In this document: one piece after another, positions 1-8,591 of the stretch
How the letters are laid out: every line of letters starts with the position of its first letter
Position numbering within the stretch: the first letter of the stretch is position 1
The notes under the pieces: generated by a model
Databases searched by the model: none
The model's input: only the letters and a program-made list of their open reading frames with translations
Told to the model about the DNA's origin: nothing
NCBI GenBank assembly: GCA_037482015.1
Contig: JBBFKT010000013.1
Location: 1-39,357 of the forward strand
DNA: 39,357 nt
Reading direction: 5' to 3'
DNA from: Thermodesulforhabdaceae bacterium
GTDB taxonomy: Bacteria; Desulfobacterota; Syntrophobacteria; Syntrophobacterales; Thermodesulforhabdaceae
Made by a program: the position numbers and the translations under genes

Positions 1-1
1 G

Positions 2-235
2 GACGTAACGAGCACAGGAAGAATAGACATGACGGTTTTCTATGGGGACAGAGTTTACATTATGGAATTCAAGGTTGTTGAGCTTGAAGGTGAGGAAAAG
101 GCAATTAGCCAACTAAAAGAGAAAAGATATTGGGATAAGTATGCAAATGGGTCAAGGATGGTATATCTTCTTGGGATTGAATTCAGTCGTGAGAGCAGAA
201 ACATTGTGGGATTTGATGTTGAAGAAGTAAGGTAA
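2..235 (+). CDS. C-terminal fragment of AAA-ATPase/PD-(D/E)XK nuclease family protein (5' end outside window)
   Basis: The frame is open from the first bases of the window to a stop at 235, so this is the end of a longer gene. The 77 visible residues match the C-terminus of the next gene almost residue for residue. They carry the PD-(D/E)XK-like signature: an Asp in GRIDMTV, then MEFKVVE with the E-x-K pair. The family (AAA_ATPase-like N-terminus plus PDDEXK_9-type C-terminus, often labelled DUF1703) has no settled function. The next paralogue starts only 8 bases downstream, so the two form a tandem pair. Whether this copy is intact cannot be seen here. Confidence 0.85.
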   Translation, partial: DVTSTGRIDMTVFYGDRVYIMEFKVVELEGEEKAISQLKEKRYWDKYANGSRMVYLLGIEFSRESRNIVGFDVEEVR

Positions 236-243
236 GGAATGAG

Positions 244-1779
244 ATGAATAAACTTCCTATAGGGATTCAGAGTTTTGAAGAAATAAGATCGGAAGATTAT
301 TACTACGTGGATAAAACTCGCTTTATTGAAAAGCTTGTCTGTGAAGGTAAATATTATTTTCTTTCTCGTCCTCGTCGTTTCGGTAAATCTTTGTTTCTGG
401 ACACTCTAAGGCAAGCCTTTCTTGGGAAAAGAGAGCTTTTCAAAGGACTTTATCTTTACGATCACTGGGACTGGAGTAAAAGTTATCCCGTAATTTATAT
501 AGACTTTGCTGAAGGGGTTATTGATTCCAAGGATGCACTGTCTAAGACAATTGAGTCGATTCTTCGGAGACACGGTAAGTCTTACGGTATAATCTACGAA
601 GAAGAACTCCTTAATCTTAGATTTAGAGAACTTATAGAAAAGGTTTCGGAAAAGTATGAAAGCAAAGTGGTCGTTCTAATAGACGAATACGACAAACCAA
701 TCTTGGACAGGATAGAAGATAAGGAAGCTGCTATTGAGATAAGGGAAGTCCTGAAGAATTTCTACGGTGTATTGAAACCCCTGGATGCCTATCTAAAGTT
801 TGTGTTTATTACTGGAGTATCAAAATTCAGCAAGGTATCTTTATTCAGCGGGTTGAATCAACTTCAGGATATCACCTTAAATCCCCGATATGGAAGCATA
901 TGCGGTTATACGCAGGGGGAGTTTGAAGAGGTTTTTTCAGAAAGGCTTTCAGGAGTTGATCTTGAAAAGGTCAGATGCTGGTATGATGGATATTCCTGGC
1001 TTGGAGAAAAGGTTTACAATCCCTTCGATATTCTTCTGTATCTTGCCGAAGGAGAATTTCGCCCCTACTGGTTTGAGACAGGAACACCGACGTTTTTGAT
1101 AAAGCTTATGTTTGAAAACCGGTTTTATCTTCCTGAAGTAGAGACACTTGATGCGGGAGAAAAACTGATAGGGAGCTTTGATATAGATGAGATTTATCCA
1201 GAGAATTTGATGTTTCAGACGGGATATTTGACCATAGCCGGCAAGGAATGGAGAGATACAGGGGCTCTTTACTTTTTGAAGTTTCCGAACAAGGAAGTTA
1301 GGGTAAGCTTTAACGATCATCTTTTGTCGTATTACACGAAGGCTCCCCGGCAGGTTGAGAGGAACAAAGGGTTTCTTAAGGAAGCTGTAGCAAAGAACGA
1401 TTTTGATTCGGTCAGGAAGATCTTTCATAGCTTTTTCTCAAGTATTCCACACGATTGGTACAGGCGAAACGACATAGGGGGGTATGAGGGATATTATGCA
1501 AGTGTAGTGTATGCCTATTTTTGCGCCAGCGGATTTGATGTGGTGGTGGAAGACGCAACAAGCGCAGGAAAGATAGACATGACAGTTTTCTATGGGGATA
1601 AGGTTTACATTATGGAATTCAAGGTTGTTGAGCTGGAGGGGGGGAAGGCCCTTAGTCAGCTAAAAGAAAAGAAATACTGGGAAAAATATGCAGACGGTTC
1701 AAGAAAGATATATCTTCTTGGGATTGAATTTAGCCGAGAAAGCAGAAACATTGTGGGTTCTGATGTTGAAGAAGTGTAG
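244..1779 (+). CDS. AAA-ATPase-like protein with C-terminal PD-(D/E)XK nuclease domain
   Basis: A complete protein of 511 residues. The N-terminus LPIGIQSFEEIR followed by YYYVDKT is the family hallmark. A P-loop-like RPRRFGKS sits near residue 43 and a Walker-B-like VVVLIDEYDK near residue 144. The last 80 residues hold the PD-(D/E)XK core: Asp in GKIDMTVFYG, then IMEFKV with E-x-K. Such proteins occur in many copies in some genomes and are often annotated only as ATPases; a nuclease or mobile-element-related role is suspected but unproven. The C-terminal 230 bp are nearly identical to the fragment at 2-235 and to the minus-strand fragment at 39123-39356. The start is the ATG at 244, at the family's usual N-terminus. 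The family call is firm and the function unknown. Confidence 0.9.
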   Translation: MNKLPIGIQSFEEIRSEDYYYVDKTRFIEKLVCEGKYYFLSRPRRFGKSLFLDTLRQAFLGKRELFKGLYLYDHWDWSKSYPVIYIDFAEGVIDSKDALSKTIESILRRHGKSYGIIYEEELLNLRFRELIEKVSEKYESKVVVLIDEYDKPILDRIEDKEAAIEIREVLKNFYGVLKPLDAYLKFVFITGVSKFSKVSLFSGLNQLQDITLNPRYGSICGYTQGEFEEVFSERLSGVDLEKVRCWYDGYSWLGEKVYNPFDILLYLAEGEFRPYWFETGTPTFLIKLMFENRFYLPEVETLDAGEKLIGSFDIDEIYPENLMFQTGYLTIAGKEWRDTGALYFLKFPNKEVRVSFNDHLLSYYTKAPRQVERNKGFLKEAVAKNDFDSVRKIFHSFFSSIPHDWYRRNDIGGYEGYYASVVYAYFCASGFDVVVEDATSAGKIDMTVFYGDKVYIMEFKVVELEGGKALSQLKEKKYWEKYADGSRKIYLLGIEFSRESRNIVGSDVEEV

Positions 1780-1822
1780 TTGCTGATTACATTGCTTCCG
1801 TTTCACGATTTTTTCACGTGAC

Positions 1823-1854
1823 TTGTCAGTCTAGAGTGATAGAAAGCTTATAAT
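1823..1854 (+). promoter_or_regulatory. Candidate sigma-70 promoter for the pilY1 operon
   Basis: A perfect -10 box TATAAT lies at 1849-1854, about 50 bases before the first start codon of the operon. The best -35-like hexamer, TTGTCA at 1823-1828, is 20 bases upstream, which is longer than the preferred 17. The -10 may be real with a poor -35, or an activator may help. Confidence 0.45.
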
Positions 1855-1906
1855 CAATTAGAATTTTGATATGATAAAGCACAGCAAAATATCAGGGAGG
1901 ATGTCA

Positions 1907-2239
1907 ATGAGGTTAGCAAAAGTCTTACATATAAGTATCCTTTTTTTGCTGTTCTCTCCTATGTTTTTAATTCCTTTTGTTTTGATAGCGGATGATCACA
2001 TATACATTAATGGCAGGCTTGAGAATATTAATAAAAACATGCTTGTTTTGAAAGTTCTTGATACCAATAAAGAAATCCCCCTGGCTTCTGACGTTAAGTG
2101 GTTGAAACACATAGAAAAAAGTGGGCATATTTACCAAGAACCAGCTTTCTTTAGTGATGCTCAAGTGGGAAAATCGGTCACTGTTAAAATTGTAAAAGGA
2201 CAGGCTGTGGAAGTTATAATAGAGGAGTATAGAAGATGA
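1907..2239 (+). CDS. Small exported protein of unknown function, first gene of the pilY1 operon
   Basis: This predicted 110-residue protein is not one I recognise. The ATG at 1907 is chosen because GGGAGG ends 6 bases before it; the ATG at 1901 touches that ribosome site and the one at 1871 has none. Residues 1-28 are a hydrophobic signal-like segment ending near LIADD, followed by about 80 polar residues of mixed beta-strand character without cysteines. The stop overlaps the pilY1 start in ATGA, so the two are translationally coupled. Its position suggests a periplasmic or cell-surface helper of PilY1 or of minor-pilin assembly, which is inference from context only. Confidence 0.75.
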   Translation: MRLAKVLHISILFLLFSPMFLIPFVLIADDHIYINGRLENINKNMLVLKVLDTNKEIPLASDVKWLKHIEKSGHIYQEPAFFSDAQVGKSVTVKIVKGQAVEVIIEEYRR

Positions 2240-5200
2240 GAACTAAAAGCTTGGTTTTTTCGCTTTTTTTTCTGGCTACTGTTCTTTTTTCTATCGAAGC
2301 TCATGCACAACCTAATATGAATAGTTATTGTTATGTTCCGCCTTTTGTAATCGGAGAAGGTGCCTCTGCTCCGGCTCTAGTAACACTAGTGGCTGGCAGA
2401 GATCATAAGTTGTATTACGAAGCTTACAATGATGCTTCCGATTTGGACGAGGATGGTGAAGTAGATGTTGGATATAAGCATTCCATAGACTATTATGGAT
2501 ATTTCGATCCATATAAATGCTACAAATACCAAGGATCGGGGGGTAGTGCGCTATTTGTTCCTGTTAGAGTAACTAACGACAAATATTGCGGAAACTCTGG
2601 TGAATGGAGTGGCAATTTCTTGAACTGGCTTACAATGTCCAGGATGGATGTTTTAAGAAAAGTATTATATGGTGGACATAGAGAAACTGACAGTTCGAAT
2701 GAAACAGTTCTATCCGGTGCCTACATTCCTCAGGATGCTCATAGCTGGGGAAAGGAAATTAGCGAGATAGCGGGTGAGAGAAGTTATGTCCCAAATATTG
2801 ATAAACTTGTTCCTATTGGAAAACCAGAAAGTGGAAAACGCCACCTTTTTTGTGTTGTCAGTAAATCAGATGGCGCAGTTCCTGTCATTAGAGTCTTAAA
2901 AAATAAGGACAAAAGGATATGGGAATGGACATCAAAGGAAAGACCCGTGTGTGACAATAGTCTTGGTACTCCTTACGACTACTCTGTTAAAGTTAAAGTG
3001 TGTGACAAAGATATTGGGCTCGAATCGAACTGCAAAGTATATAAGTATACATCAGGTAACCAGGTATATAGAACATATAAGCCGATAGGATTATTACAAA
3101 AATATGGAGAACCAAAAGTTAGCGAAAAGGTATGTTCCAAGTCTTTTTATCCCTGTAAGACAGATGATGATTGTAAAAAATATGAGGGATCTTATAAGGA
3201 CAATGGACTATGTATAGATAAATCTCAAATGTATTTTGGTTTATTCACCGGGTCATATACTAAAAATACAAGTGGCGGCGTTTTGAGAAAAAATATATGG
3301 ACGGTATTAGATGAAATTAATAGTCAAACCGGAATATTTCAGACTTCTGAGAATGTTCAAGGGAATATAATTCTCACCTTTGATAGAATGAAAGTTATAG
3401 GATTTAGGTATTCTGATTATTCTTATCAGGATTCTTCAGGTGGTACCTGTGGTTGGATTACTGATCATTCTTTGAACGAAGGTGAGTGTCGCATGTGGGG
3501 AAATCCTATAGCAGAAATGATGTATGAAGCGCTGAGATACTTAGCAGGAAAAAGTTCTCCAACTTCAGGCTTTACTTATGATGGCACTCAAGATAGCACT
3601 ATTAATCTTCCTAAACCTTCCTGGGGAATAAATCAAGGTAGCACTACCTACAGTGTCCCACAGCTTTTTCCATGGTGTGCAAAATCTTTTATGATAGTAT
3701 TAAGTGACATTAACCCAAGCTATGATTCCGACAGTCTCCCTGGTTCGTATTTTGGATCTTTTACTGGAGATTTGAGTGATATGAATGTTCAATCCCTCGC
3801 TGATGAAATAACTTCCACCGAAACTATTTCCGGGAATTACTTCATTGGTCAGTCAGGAAGTCAGAATGATTTTGTATGTTCTCCCAAAAATGTTTCTTCA
3901 TTATCCACAATAAGAGGACTATGTCCTGAAGAACCAACAAAGCAGGGAAGTTATTATTCTGCTGCTGTTTCATATTATGGAAGAACCAAATGGAATGCTA
4001 ATTTGTCAGATCCTGGACGTCCTAATGTAACTACTTACTCTGTTGCTCTAGCTTCCCCGATTCCAGATATTTCTTTGAAAATTGGTGGTAAAGATGTGAA
4101 GATTACACCCTTTGCTAAATCGATAAGTGGTTGTTATAATGTGTATGACAATTGCAGTTCAAAATGTACTATATCAGTGAAAAACGGGAATCTTACTATT
4201 TCTTCATGTCAAGCGGGTGCCTTTTGTCCGACCAACCAAATTGTGGATTTTTATGTAGATACAATAAACTATGATTCTAATGGCAATGTTACTTATGCAA
4301 AGTTTAGAATAAATTTTGAAGACGTTGAACAAGGGGCAGATCACGATATGGATGCCCTCGTGAACTACGAGATAACCCCTGTGGGAAATAATCAGCTAAA
4401 AGTAAAATTGACTTCTGATTATGCTGCAGGTTGTATCGATCAAGTTCTTGGTTTTATAATTTCCGGAACAACTGAAGATGGGCAGTATCTTGTCGTGAAA
4501 GATAAAGATGCTAGTCAGGATGGCGATACCCCTTTTATTGTAGCTAATATGCCTCTAACTTGGGAAAAAACCTTTACTGTATCTGGAAATGCTGCCGGTC
4601 AACTAAAAGACCCTCTGTGGTATGCTGCTAAATGGGGAGGATTTGATGATATCAACGGAAACAATAAACCCGATCTTCCTGAGGAATGGGACAAAGACGG
4701 GAATGGTATTCCCGATACATACTTTAGGGTAACAAATCCTCTTAAGATGGAAGAACAATTAGAGAGTGTATTCATTGACATTCTCCGTAAAGTTTCTTCA
4801 GGAACTACCGTCGTAGCACTACCTCCTACTTCAACAACGGCATTCTCTATCCTGGCTAGAACCTATTTCTACCCATCTAAGATCTTGAATAACTCTCAAA
4901 TAAACTGGGTTGGAGAGCTTGCCACTTTGTGGTTCGATTCAAACGGACTTATGAGAGAAAATACCGATGAAAACGAAGAAAATGAAAAAGAGAAGTTTCT
5001 GGATATCAGAAAGGATCTTCCTTTGAGTTTCGTATTTGACTATACACATAATGCCTATGTTGGCATGGTTTATTCTAGTCTAGACTCGGAAGGTAATCCT
5101 ACTTCGTGTGATGATCACCAGGTTAAACCACTTGAAACTATCATGTCTATTTTCAAATCAGGTGAAATGCTGCTTACGGTCAACCCGAATGATCGGAAAA

Positions 5201-7314
5201 TAAAAACCGGCATTGACTCAGATAACGATGGGAAAATAACTTCCAGTGAAGTAGTGGATTTCACAACCAGTCTTAATAGCACACTGAAGGATTACTGGAA
5301 CTATGGTGACCTAGAACTAGGTCCTTGTGATGACGATTGTGCTGAATCGGTAATAAAATACATAAGAGGTTACGATAAACCCACTCCTTCAGGGGATTCC
5401 TTCAGACTCAGACAGGGAAACAGTTCAATGTTGGATAATCCGAACACCTGGAAGCTTGGCGATACAGTATATTCCACACCAAGGATTGCTCCAAACGCTG
5501 CTGTTAATGGATATGATCTTAGATATAATGATTCAACTTACTCTGCTTTCATAAAAAATACTATCAAGAACCAAGATCCTCTCATTATTATGGGAGCAAA
5601 TGATGGCATGGTTCATGCTTTCAGGCTTGGTAAGATGGACGATATACTACCCCCAACATACAATAACGGGGGTAAACAGGTAACGAAGTTGAGCTCGGAT
5701 CAGCCTGTTGGGCAGGAAGTGTGGAATTATATCCCTTATAATGCGATCCCCTATCTACGCTGGTATTGTCAGGAAAATTACTGCCACATTCCCACGCTTG
5801 AAACGACTTTTACAATACTTGATGCTTCAATTGGAGATCCTGGAGGTCCTCAAAATCCGAATGCAGATAAGACAGTAGCTTCATGGCGCCGTCTTCTCAT
5901 TGCTCAGATGGGGCTTGGCGGTTCTAAGATCACTATTGGCGAGGGTGATAATCAAAAGACTTTCAGCTCTTCTATTATCGTTATAGATATTACAGATCAT
6001 TTGAATCCGGTATTACTTTGGGAACAACCTCTTCCTGACAATACTCTTACCTTCGCCACTCCAGGTATTGTGAGACTAGGAGACAGAGATAAAAATGGTA
6101 GCTGGTATCTTGTAATAGGAAGTGGTCCTACTGGTATAACTACAACAACTCTGTCCTATCCAGTATCTCCTAACATTTATGTTTTCGATTTAAAGACAGG
6201 TGAAATGAAGGCTTCTTTCTCACTAAGTAGCGTCGGCGTTTCTAATCAAGCAGTCGGTGACATGCTTTCTACAGATTTAGACCTTCCAGCGGGAGACTAT
6301 CAGGTAGATGATATCTATTTTGGAACCTATAACGATTCCCAAGGGGATCTCTGGCGATTGAGAATTAGAAATGGAAGTGGATACGAGACAGACCCGACCA
6401 AATGGGCAATTAGTAAAGTAATTGATGTAGGAAGACCTGTTTTTGCGGCTCCTGCAGTGGCTCACGATAGGCGAGATGTAAGATGGCTTTACTTTGGGAC
6501 AGGCATATACTTGACGACTTCTCATGCAAACCCCACGAACGAAAAGTTTTTTGGCGTCATAGAACCTGATGAATGCTGGAAAGGGACTGGGACTTGTAGC
6601 ACAGTGATTGAATCGAATCTTCTTGATACCACCAGTGCAACGTTTGGGCAAGGCAAAGCGGTAAGCTATGTCTGTCAGTGTCCTGGAGGAATTACGGTTA
6701 GTAAAGGATCCTGTTACGTGGATAACAATAATCAAATTGTGTGTCCACCATGCCCTAGCGGCACTCAGGTTATAACCGAAATCCGTGATGCGGTTCTTAC
6801 TACAGAAGCAACAGAAATTAGTGGCTGCAATAACAAAACAAAAGACGAAGCTATAAAATGTATTGAAGATACTATTTATAAATATGATGAAAGCACGGGA
6901 AAGATGAATTACTACTTTAGAGGCTGGCAGAGGTTACTTTCTCAGAAAAAGCTGTATTCATCTCCTGTTGTAACTGGAGGTGCGGTTATCGCAACTCCTT
7001 TCAAGCCTGTAGATGATATATGTGCTTCTGGCGGTAGCACATATTTTCTTGCCGTTTATTACACAACAGGAACTCCCTATTATCAGCCTATCATAAAAGC
7101 TGAGGGTGGGACGACCGGTGAGATAGATAATGTGGCCGTAGTGGTGGAAGTTGAATTGGCTAAAGGAGCTCCTCCAACTAAGTCTAGTGTTGTTTTGAGA
7201 CAGCAGGGTGATAAAGTTACCGCCGTAACCCAGGTAAGTGGTGCACCTATTTCCACAGAAGTCACGCAACCAAACCCAATTAAGGATAAGTTTATCCACT
7301 GGTTTGCCAAGTAG
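2236..7314 (+). CDS. pilY1: PilY1-type pilus tip adhesin / biogenesis factor
   Basis: The protein has 1692 residues. A signal peptide covers residues 1-25 (hydrophobic core, then EAHAQ). The C-terminal PilC/PilY1 beta-propeller spans roughly 1075-1480 and includes GANDGMVHAF and EVWNYIPYNAIPYLRW. Calcium-type acidic loops are visible at about 69-77 (DLDEDGEVD), 804-830 (two D-x-N/D-x-N/D-G stretches) and 994-1005 (DSDNDGKITSSE, a canonical EF-hand loop). In studied species PilY1 sits at the pilus tip, primes assembly with the minor pilins and controls retraction and adhesion, partly through calcium. The variable N-terminal half is Cys-rich and carries a C-x3-D-D-C motif near residue 307. At 1692 residues it is longer than many PilY1 proteins. 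It overlaps the preceding gene by 4 bases. Confidence 0.95.
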   Translation: MRTKSLVFSLFFLATVLFSIEAHAQPNMNSYCYVPPFVIGEGASAPALVTLVAGRDHKLYYEAYNDASDLDEDGEVDVGYKHSIDYYGYFDPYKCYKYQGSGGSALFVPVRVTNDKYCGNSGEWSGNFLNWLTMSRMDVLRKVLYGGHRETDSSNETVLSGAYIPQDAHSWGKEISEIAGERSYVPNIDKLVPIGKPESGKRHLFCVVSKSDGAVPVIRVLKNKDKRIWEWTSKERPVCDNSLGTPYDYSVKVKVCDKDIGLESNCKVYKYTSGNQVYRTYKPIGLLQKYGEPKVSEKVCSKSFYPCKTDDDCKKYEGSYKDNGLCIDKSQMYFGLFTGSYTKNTSGGVLRKNIWTVLDEINSQTGIFQTSENVQGNIILTFDRMKVIGFRYSDYSYQDSSGGTCGWITDHSLNEGECRMWGNPIAEMMYEALRYLAGKSSPTSGFTYDGTQDSTINLPKPSWGINQGSTTYSVPQLFPWCAKSFMIVLSDINPSYDSDSLPGSYFGSFTGDLSDMNVQSLADEITSTETISGNYFIGQSGSQNDFVCSPKNVSSLSTIRGLCPEEPTKQGSYYSAAVSYYGRTKWNANLSDPGRPNVTTYSVALASPIPDISLKIGGKDVKITPFAKSISGCYNVYDNCSSKCTISVKNGNLTISSCQAGAFCPTNQIVDFYVDTINYDSNGNVTYAKFRINFEDVEQGADHDMDALVNYEITPVGNNQLKVKLTSDYAAGCIDQVLGFIISGTTEDGQYLVVKDKDASQDGDTPFIVANMPLTWEKTFTVSGNAAGQLKDPLWYAAKWGGFDDINGNNKPDLPEEWDKDGNGIPDTYFRVTNPLKMEEQLESVFIDILRKVSSGTTVVALPPTSTTAFSILARTYFYPSKILNNSQINWVGELATLWFDSNGLMRENTDENEENEKEKFLDIRKDLPLSFVFDYTHNAYVGMVYSSLDSEGNPTSCDDHQVKPLETIMSIFKSGEMLLTVNPNDRKIKTGIDSDNDGKITSSEVVDFTTSLNSTLKDYWNYGDLELGPCDDDCAESVIKYIRGYDKPTPSGDSFRLRQGNSSMLDNPNTWKLGDTVYSTPRIAPNAAVNGYDLRYNDSTYSAFIKNTIKNQDPLIIMGANDGMVHAFRLGKMDDILPPTYNNGGKQVTKLSSDQPVGQEVWNYIPYNAIPYLRWYCQENYCHIPTLETTFTILDASIGDPGGPQNPNADKTVASWRRLLIAQMGLGGSKITIGEGDNQKTFSSSIIVIDITDHLNPVLLWEQPLPDNTLTFATPGIVRLGDRDKNGSWYLVIGSGPTGITTTTLSYPVSPNIYVFDLKTGEMKASFSLSSVGVSNQAVGDMLSTDLDLPAGDYQVDDIYFGTYNDSQGDLWRLRIRNGSGYETDPTKWAISKVIDVGRPVFAAPAVAHDRRDVRWLYFGTGIYLTTSHANPTNEKFFGVIEPDECWKGTGTCSTVIESNLLDTTSATFGQGKAVSYVCQCPGGITVSKGSCYVDNNNQIVCPPCPSGTQVITEIRDAVLTTEATEISGCNNKTKDEAIKCIEDTIYKYDESTGKMNYYFRGWQRLLSQKKLYSSPVVTGGAVIATPFKPVDDICASGGSTYFLAVYYTTGTPYYQPIIKAEGGTTGEIDNVAVVVEVELAKGAPPTKSSVVLRQQGDKVTAVTQVSGAPISTEVTQPNPIKDKFIHWFAK

Positions 7315-7327
7315 AGGAACTGACGAA

Positions 7328-7918
7328 ATGAAGGTGAATAAAAATAGAATTTCTCTGCAGGACGAAATTGCTTTTTCCCTTGTTGAACTTTTGGTTGTTA
7401 TTGCCATAGTGGCGATTGTGGCAAGTTTATCGACTTATGCTATGAGCGTTTACCGGAATTCATTAACATCCAAGCTGAGAGACGATATGTTGAACGCCTT
7501 GGAAAGAGCAAGATTCCTTTCTATGGCTTCTGTGCCCCACGGGGTAGAATGCACATCTAGCGAATTTAGAATAGTTGGGCTTAAAGATGGGCGGTGCAGT
7601 AATAACAATGACCCTTGTTATTCAGATAGTGATTGTGGTGGTAATTTATGCCAACCTGGAGATTACATTAAAACTTCTGATGAAAATGACGAATCTTATC
7701 GAATTACTTTTGAGCATAGAAAAATACCCTCCGGATATTCCCTGTGCTGCACCTCTTCTTGCCCCAGTAGCTATATAATATGGTTTGACAGAAGGGGAAT
7801 TCCTAGAGACTATTCATGGGGACTTGGAATGACAACAGTGACAATAAAATACTCTGGTTCTGATGTCGCAAGTATTATTATAAGTCCTGCAGGAAGGATC
7901 CAATATGAAAGAAGGTAG
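7328..7918 (+). CDS. fimT: FimT/GspH-like minor pseudopilin
   Basis: The protein has 196 residues from the ATG at 7328, which follows AGAGGA at 7313-7318. Longer upstream readings run back into pilY1 without a ribosome site. The type IV prepilin N-terminus is present: FSLVELLVV followed by a hydrophobic helix, with Glu at mature position 5. The residue before the expected cleavage site is Ala (DEIA|F) instead of the usual Gly. The C-terminal part holds a Cys-rich insert around residues 90-108 (NDPCYSDSDCGG) and a later CC...C cluster, so disulfides are likely. FimT-like minor pilins help prime pilus assembly, and some bind DNA during transformation; DNA binding is not evident here. The end overlaps pilV by 14 bases. 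Confidence 0.85.
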   Translation: MKVNKNRISLQDEIAFSLVELLVVIAIVAIVASLSTYAMSVYRNSLTSKLRDDMLNALERARFLSMASVPHGVECTSSEFRIVGLKDGRCSNNNDPCYSDSDCGGNLCQPGDYIKTSDENDESYRITFEHRKIPSGYSLCCTSSCPSSYIIWFDRRGIPRDYSWGLGMTTVTIKYSGSDVASIIISPAGRIQYERR

Positions 7919-8591
7919 AGAAATTAGCGGTTTTACCCTTTTGGAAGTTTTGGTTGCAATGTTATTTTTTATGCTTTGTTCCGTAGGGCTTCTTGCCTTT
8001 ACGATGACAAGCATCGGTGAGAGGAAGTCTATTGAGAGAAGAAGTTTTGCGTATAATATGATAGATGATGTTATTGAGCGCCTTAGGGGCCTTCCAGTAG
8101 AACAGGGTGCCCAGTTAAGCCAGCTTGTTAGACCTAGTTCAGCTCATGAAGATGAATACTTTAAATATGACGAAGGTAAAATAAAAACTTGTAGTGGTGG
8201 TAACATAGTAGATACCTGGACGTTGATAAATCCCCTCGGTAACGGCAATTTGTATCTATACGATTCCAACCATAATGGACAGATTGATAGCGGTGAAATT
8301 AATTCTACAGCTAATTCTCAAATTGATCATCCATCATCTGGCAACGATTACTCAGCTATTATTCCGATTAGGAAGGATGCTAGTGGAACTACTTACTATT
8401 CTGTATGGACTGTGCGATACTTCCCCTGCGGTTTTCAATCTCAGGTTAAAATATTTGCTGCAGTTTACTGGATTGAACCTGAACCGACCGAATCAGAGTC
8501 TTCCGCAGTGGTGAGCAAAATAAATAGCGGCGTTTATAAATTAAAACGTGTTACTACTGTTACAGACAGAGTCTATGGAGTATCGCGATGA
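7905..8591 (+). CDS. pilV: PilV-like minor pilin
   Basis: The protein has 228 residues. The prepilin leader MKEGREISG is cut before FTLLEVLVAMLFF, with Glu at mature position 5 and Gly at -1. A long hydrophobic alpha-1 helix follows, then the GERKSIERR... region with IERLRGLP typical of PilV. The start at 7905 lies inside fimT and has GGAAGG upstream, giving a 14-base overlap. It also overlaps pilW by 4 bases (ATGA). In PilY1-containing systems PilV, PilW, PilX and FimU/FimT form the priming complex at the pilus tip. Confidence 0.85.
   Translation: MKEGREISGFTLLEVLVAMLFFMLCSVGLLAFTMTSIGERKSIERRSFAYNMIDDVIERLRGLPVEQGAQLSQLVRPSSAHEDEYFKYDEGKIKTCSGGNIVDTWTLINPLGNGNLYLYDSNHNGQIDSGEINSTANSQIDHPSSGNDYSAIIPIRKDASGTTYYSVWTVRYFPCGFQSQVKIFAAVYWIEPEPTESESSAVVSKINSGVYKLKRVTTVTDRVYGVSR

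Noticed and set aside
949-1428. Minus-strand open frame of 159 residues
   Set aside because: Antisense to the complete ATPase/nuclease gene; no start signal.
6277-6735. Minus-strand open frame of 152 residues
   Set aside because: Antisense to the pilY1 beta-propeller, with no recognisable features.
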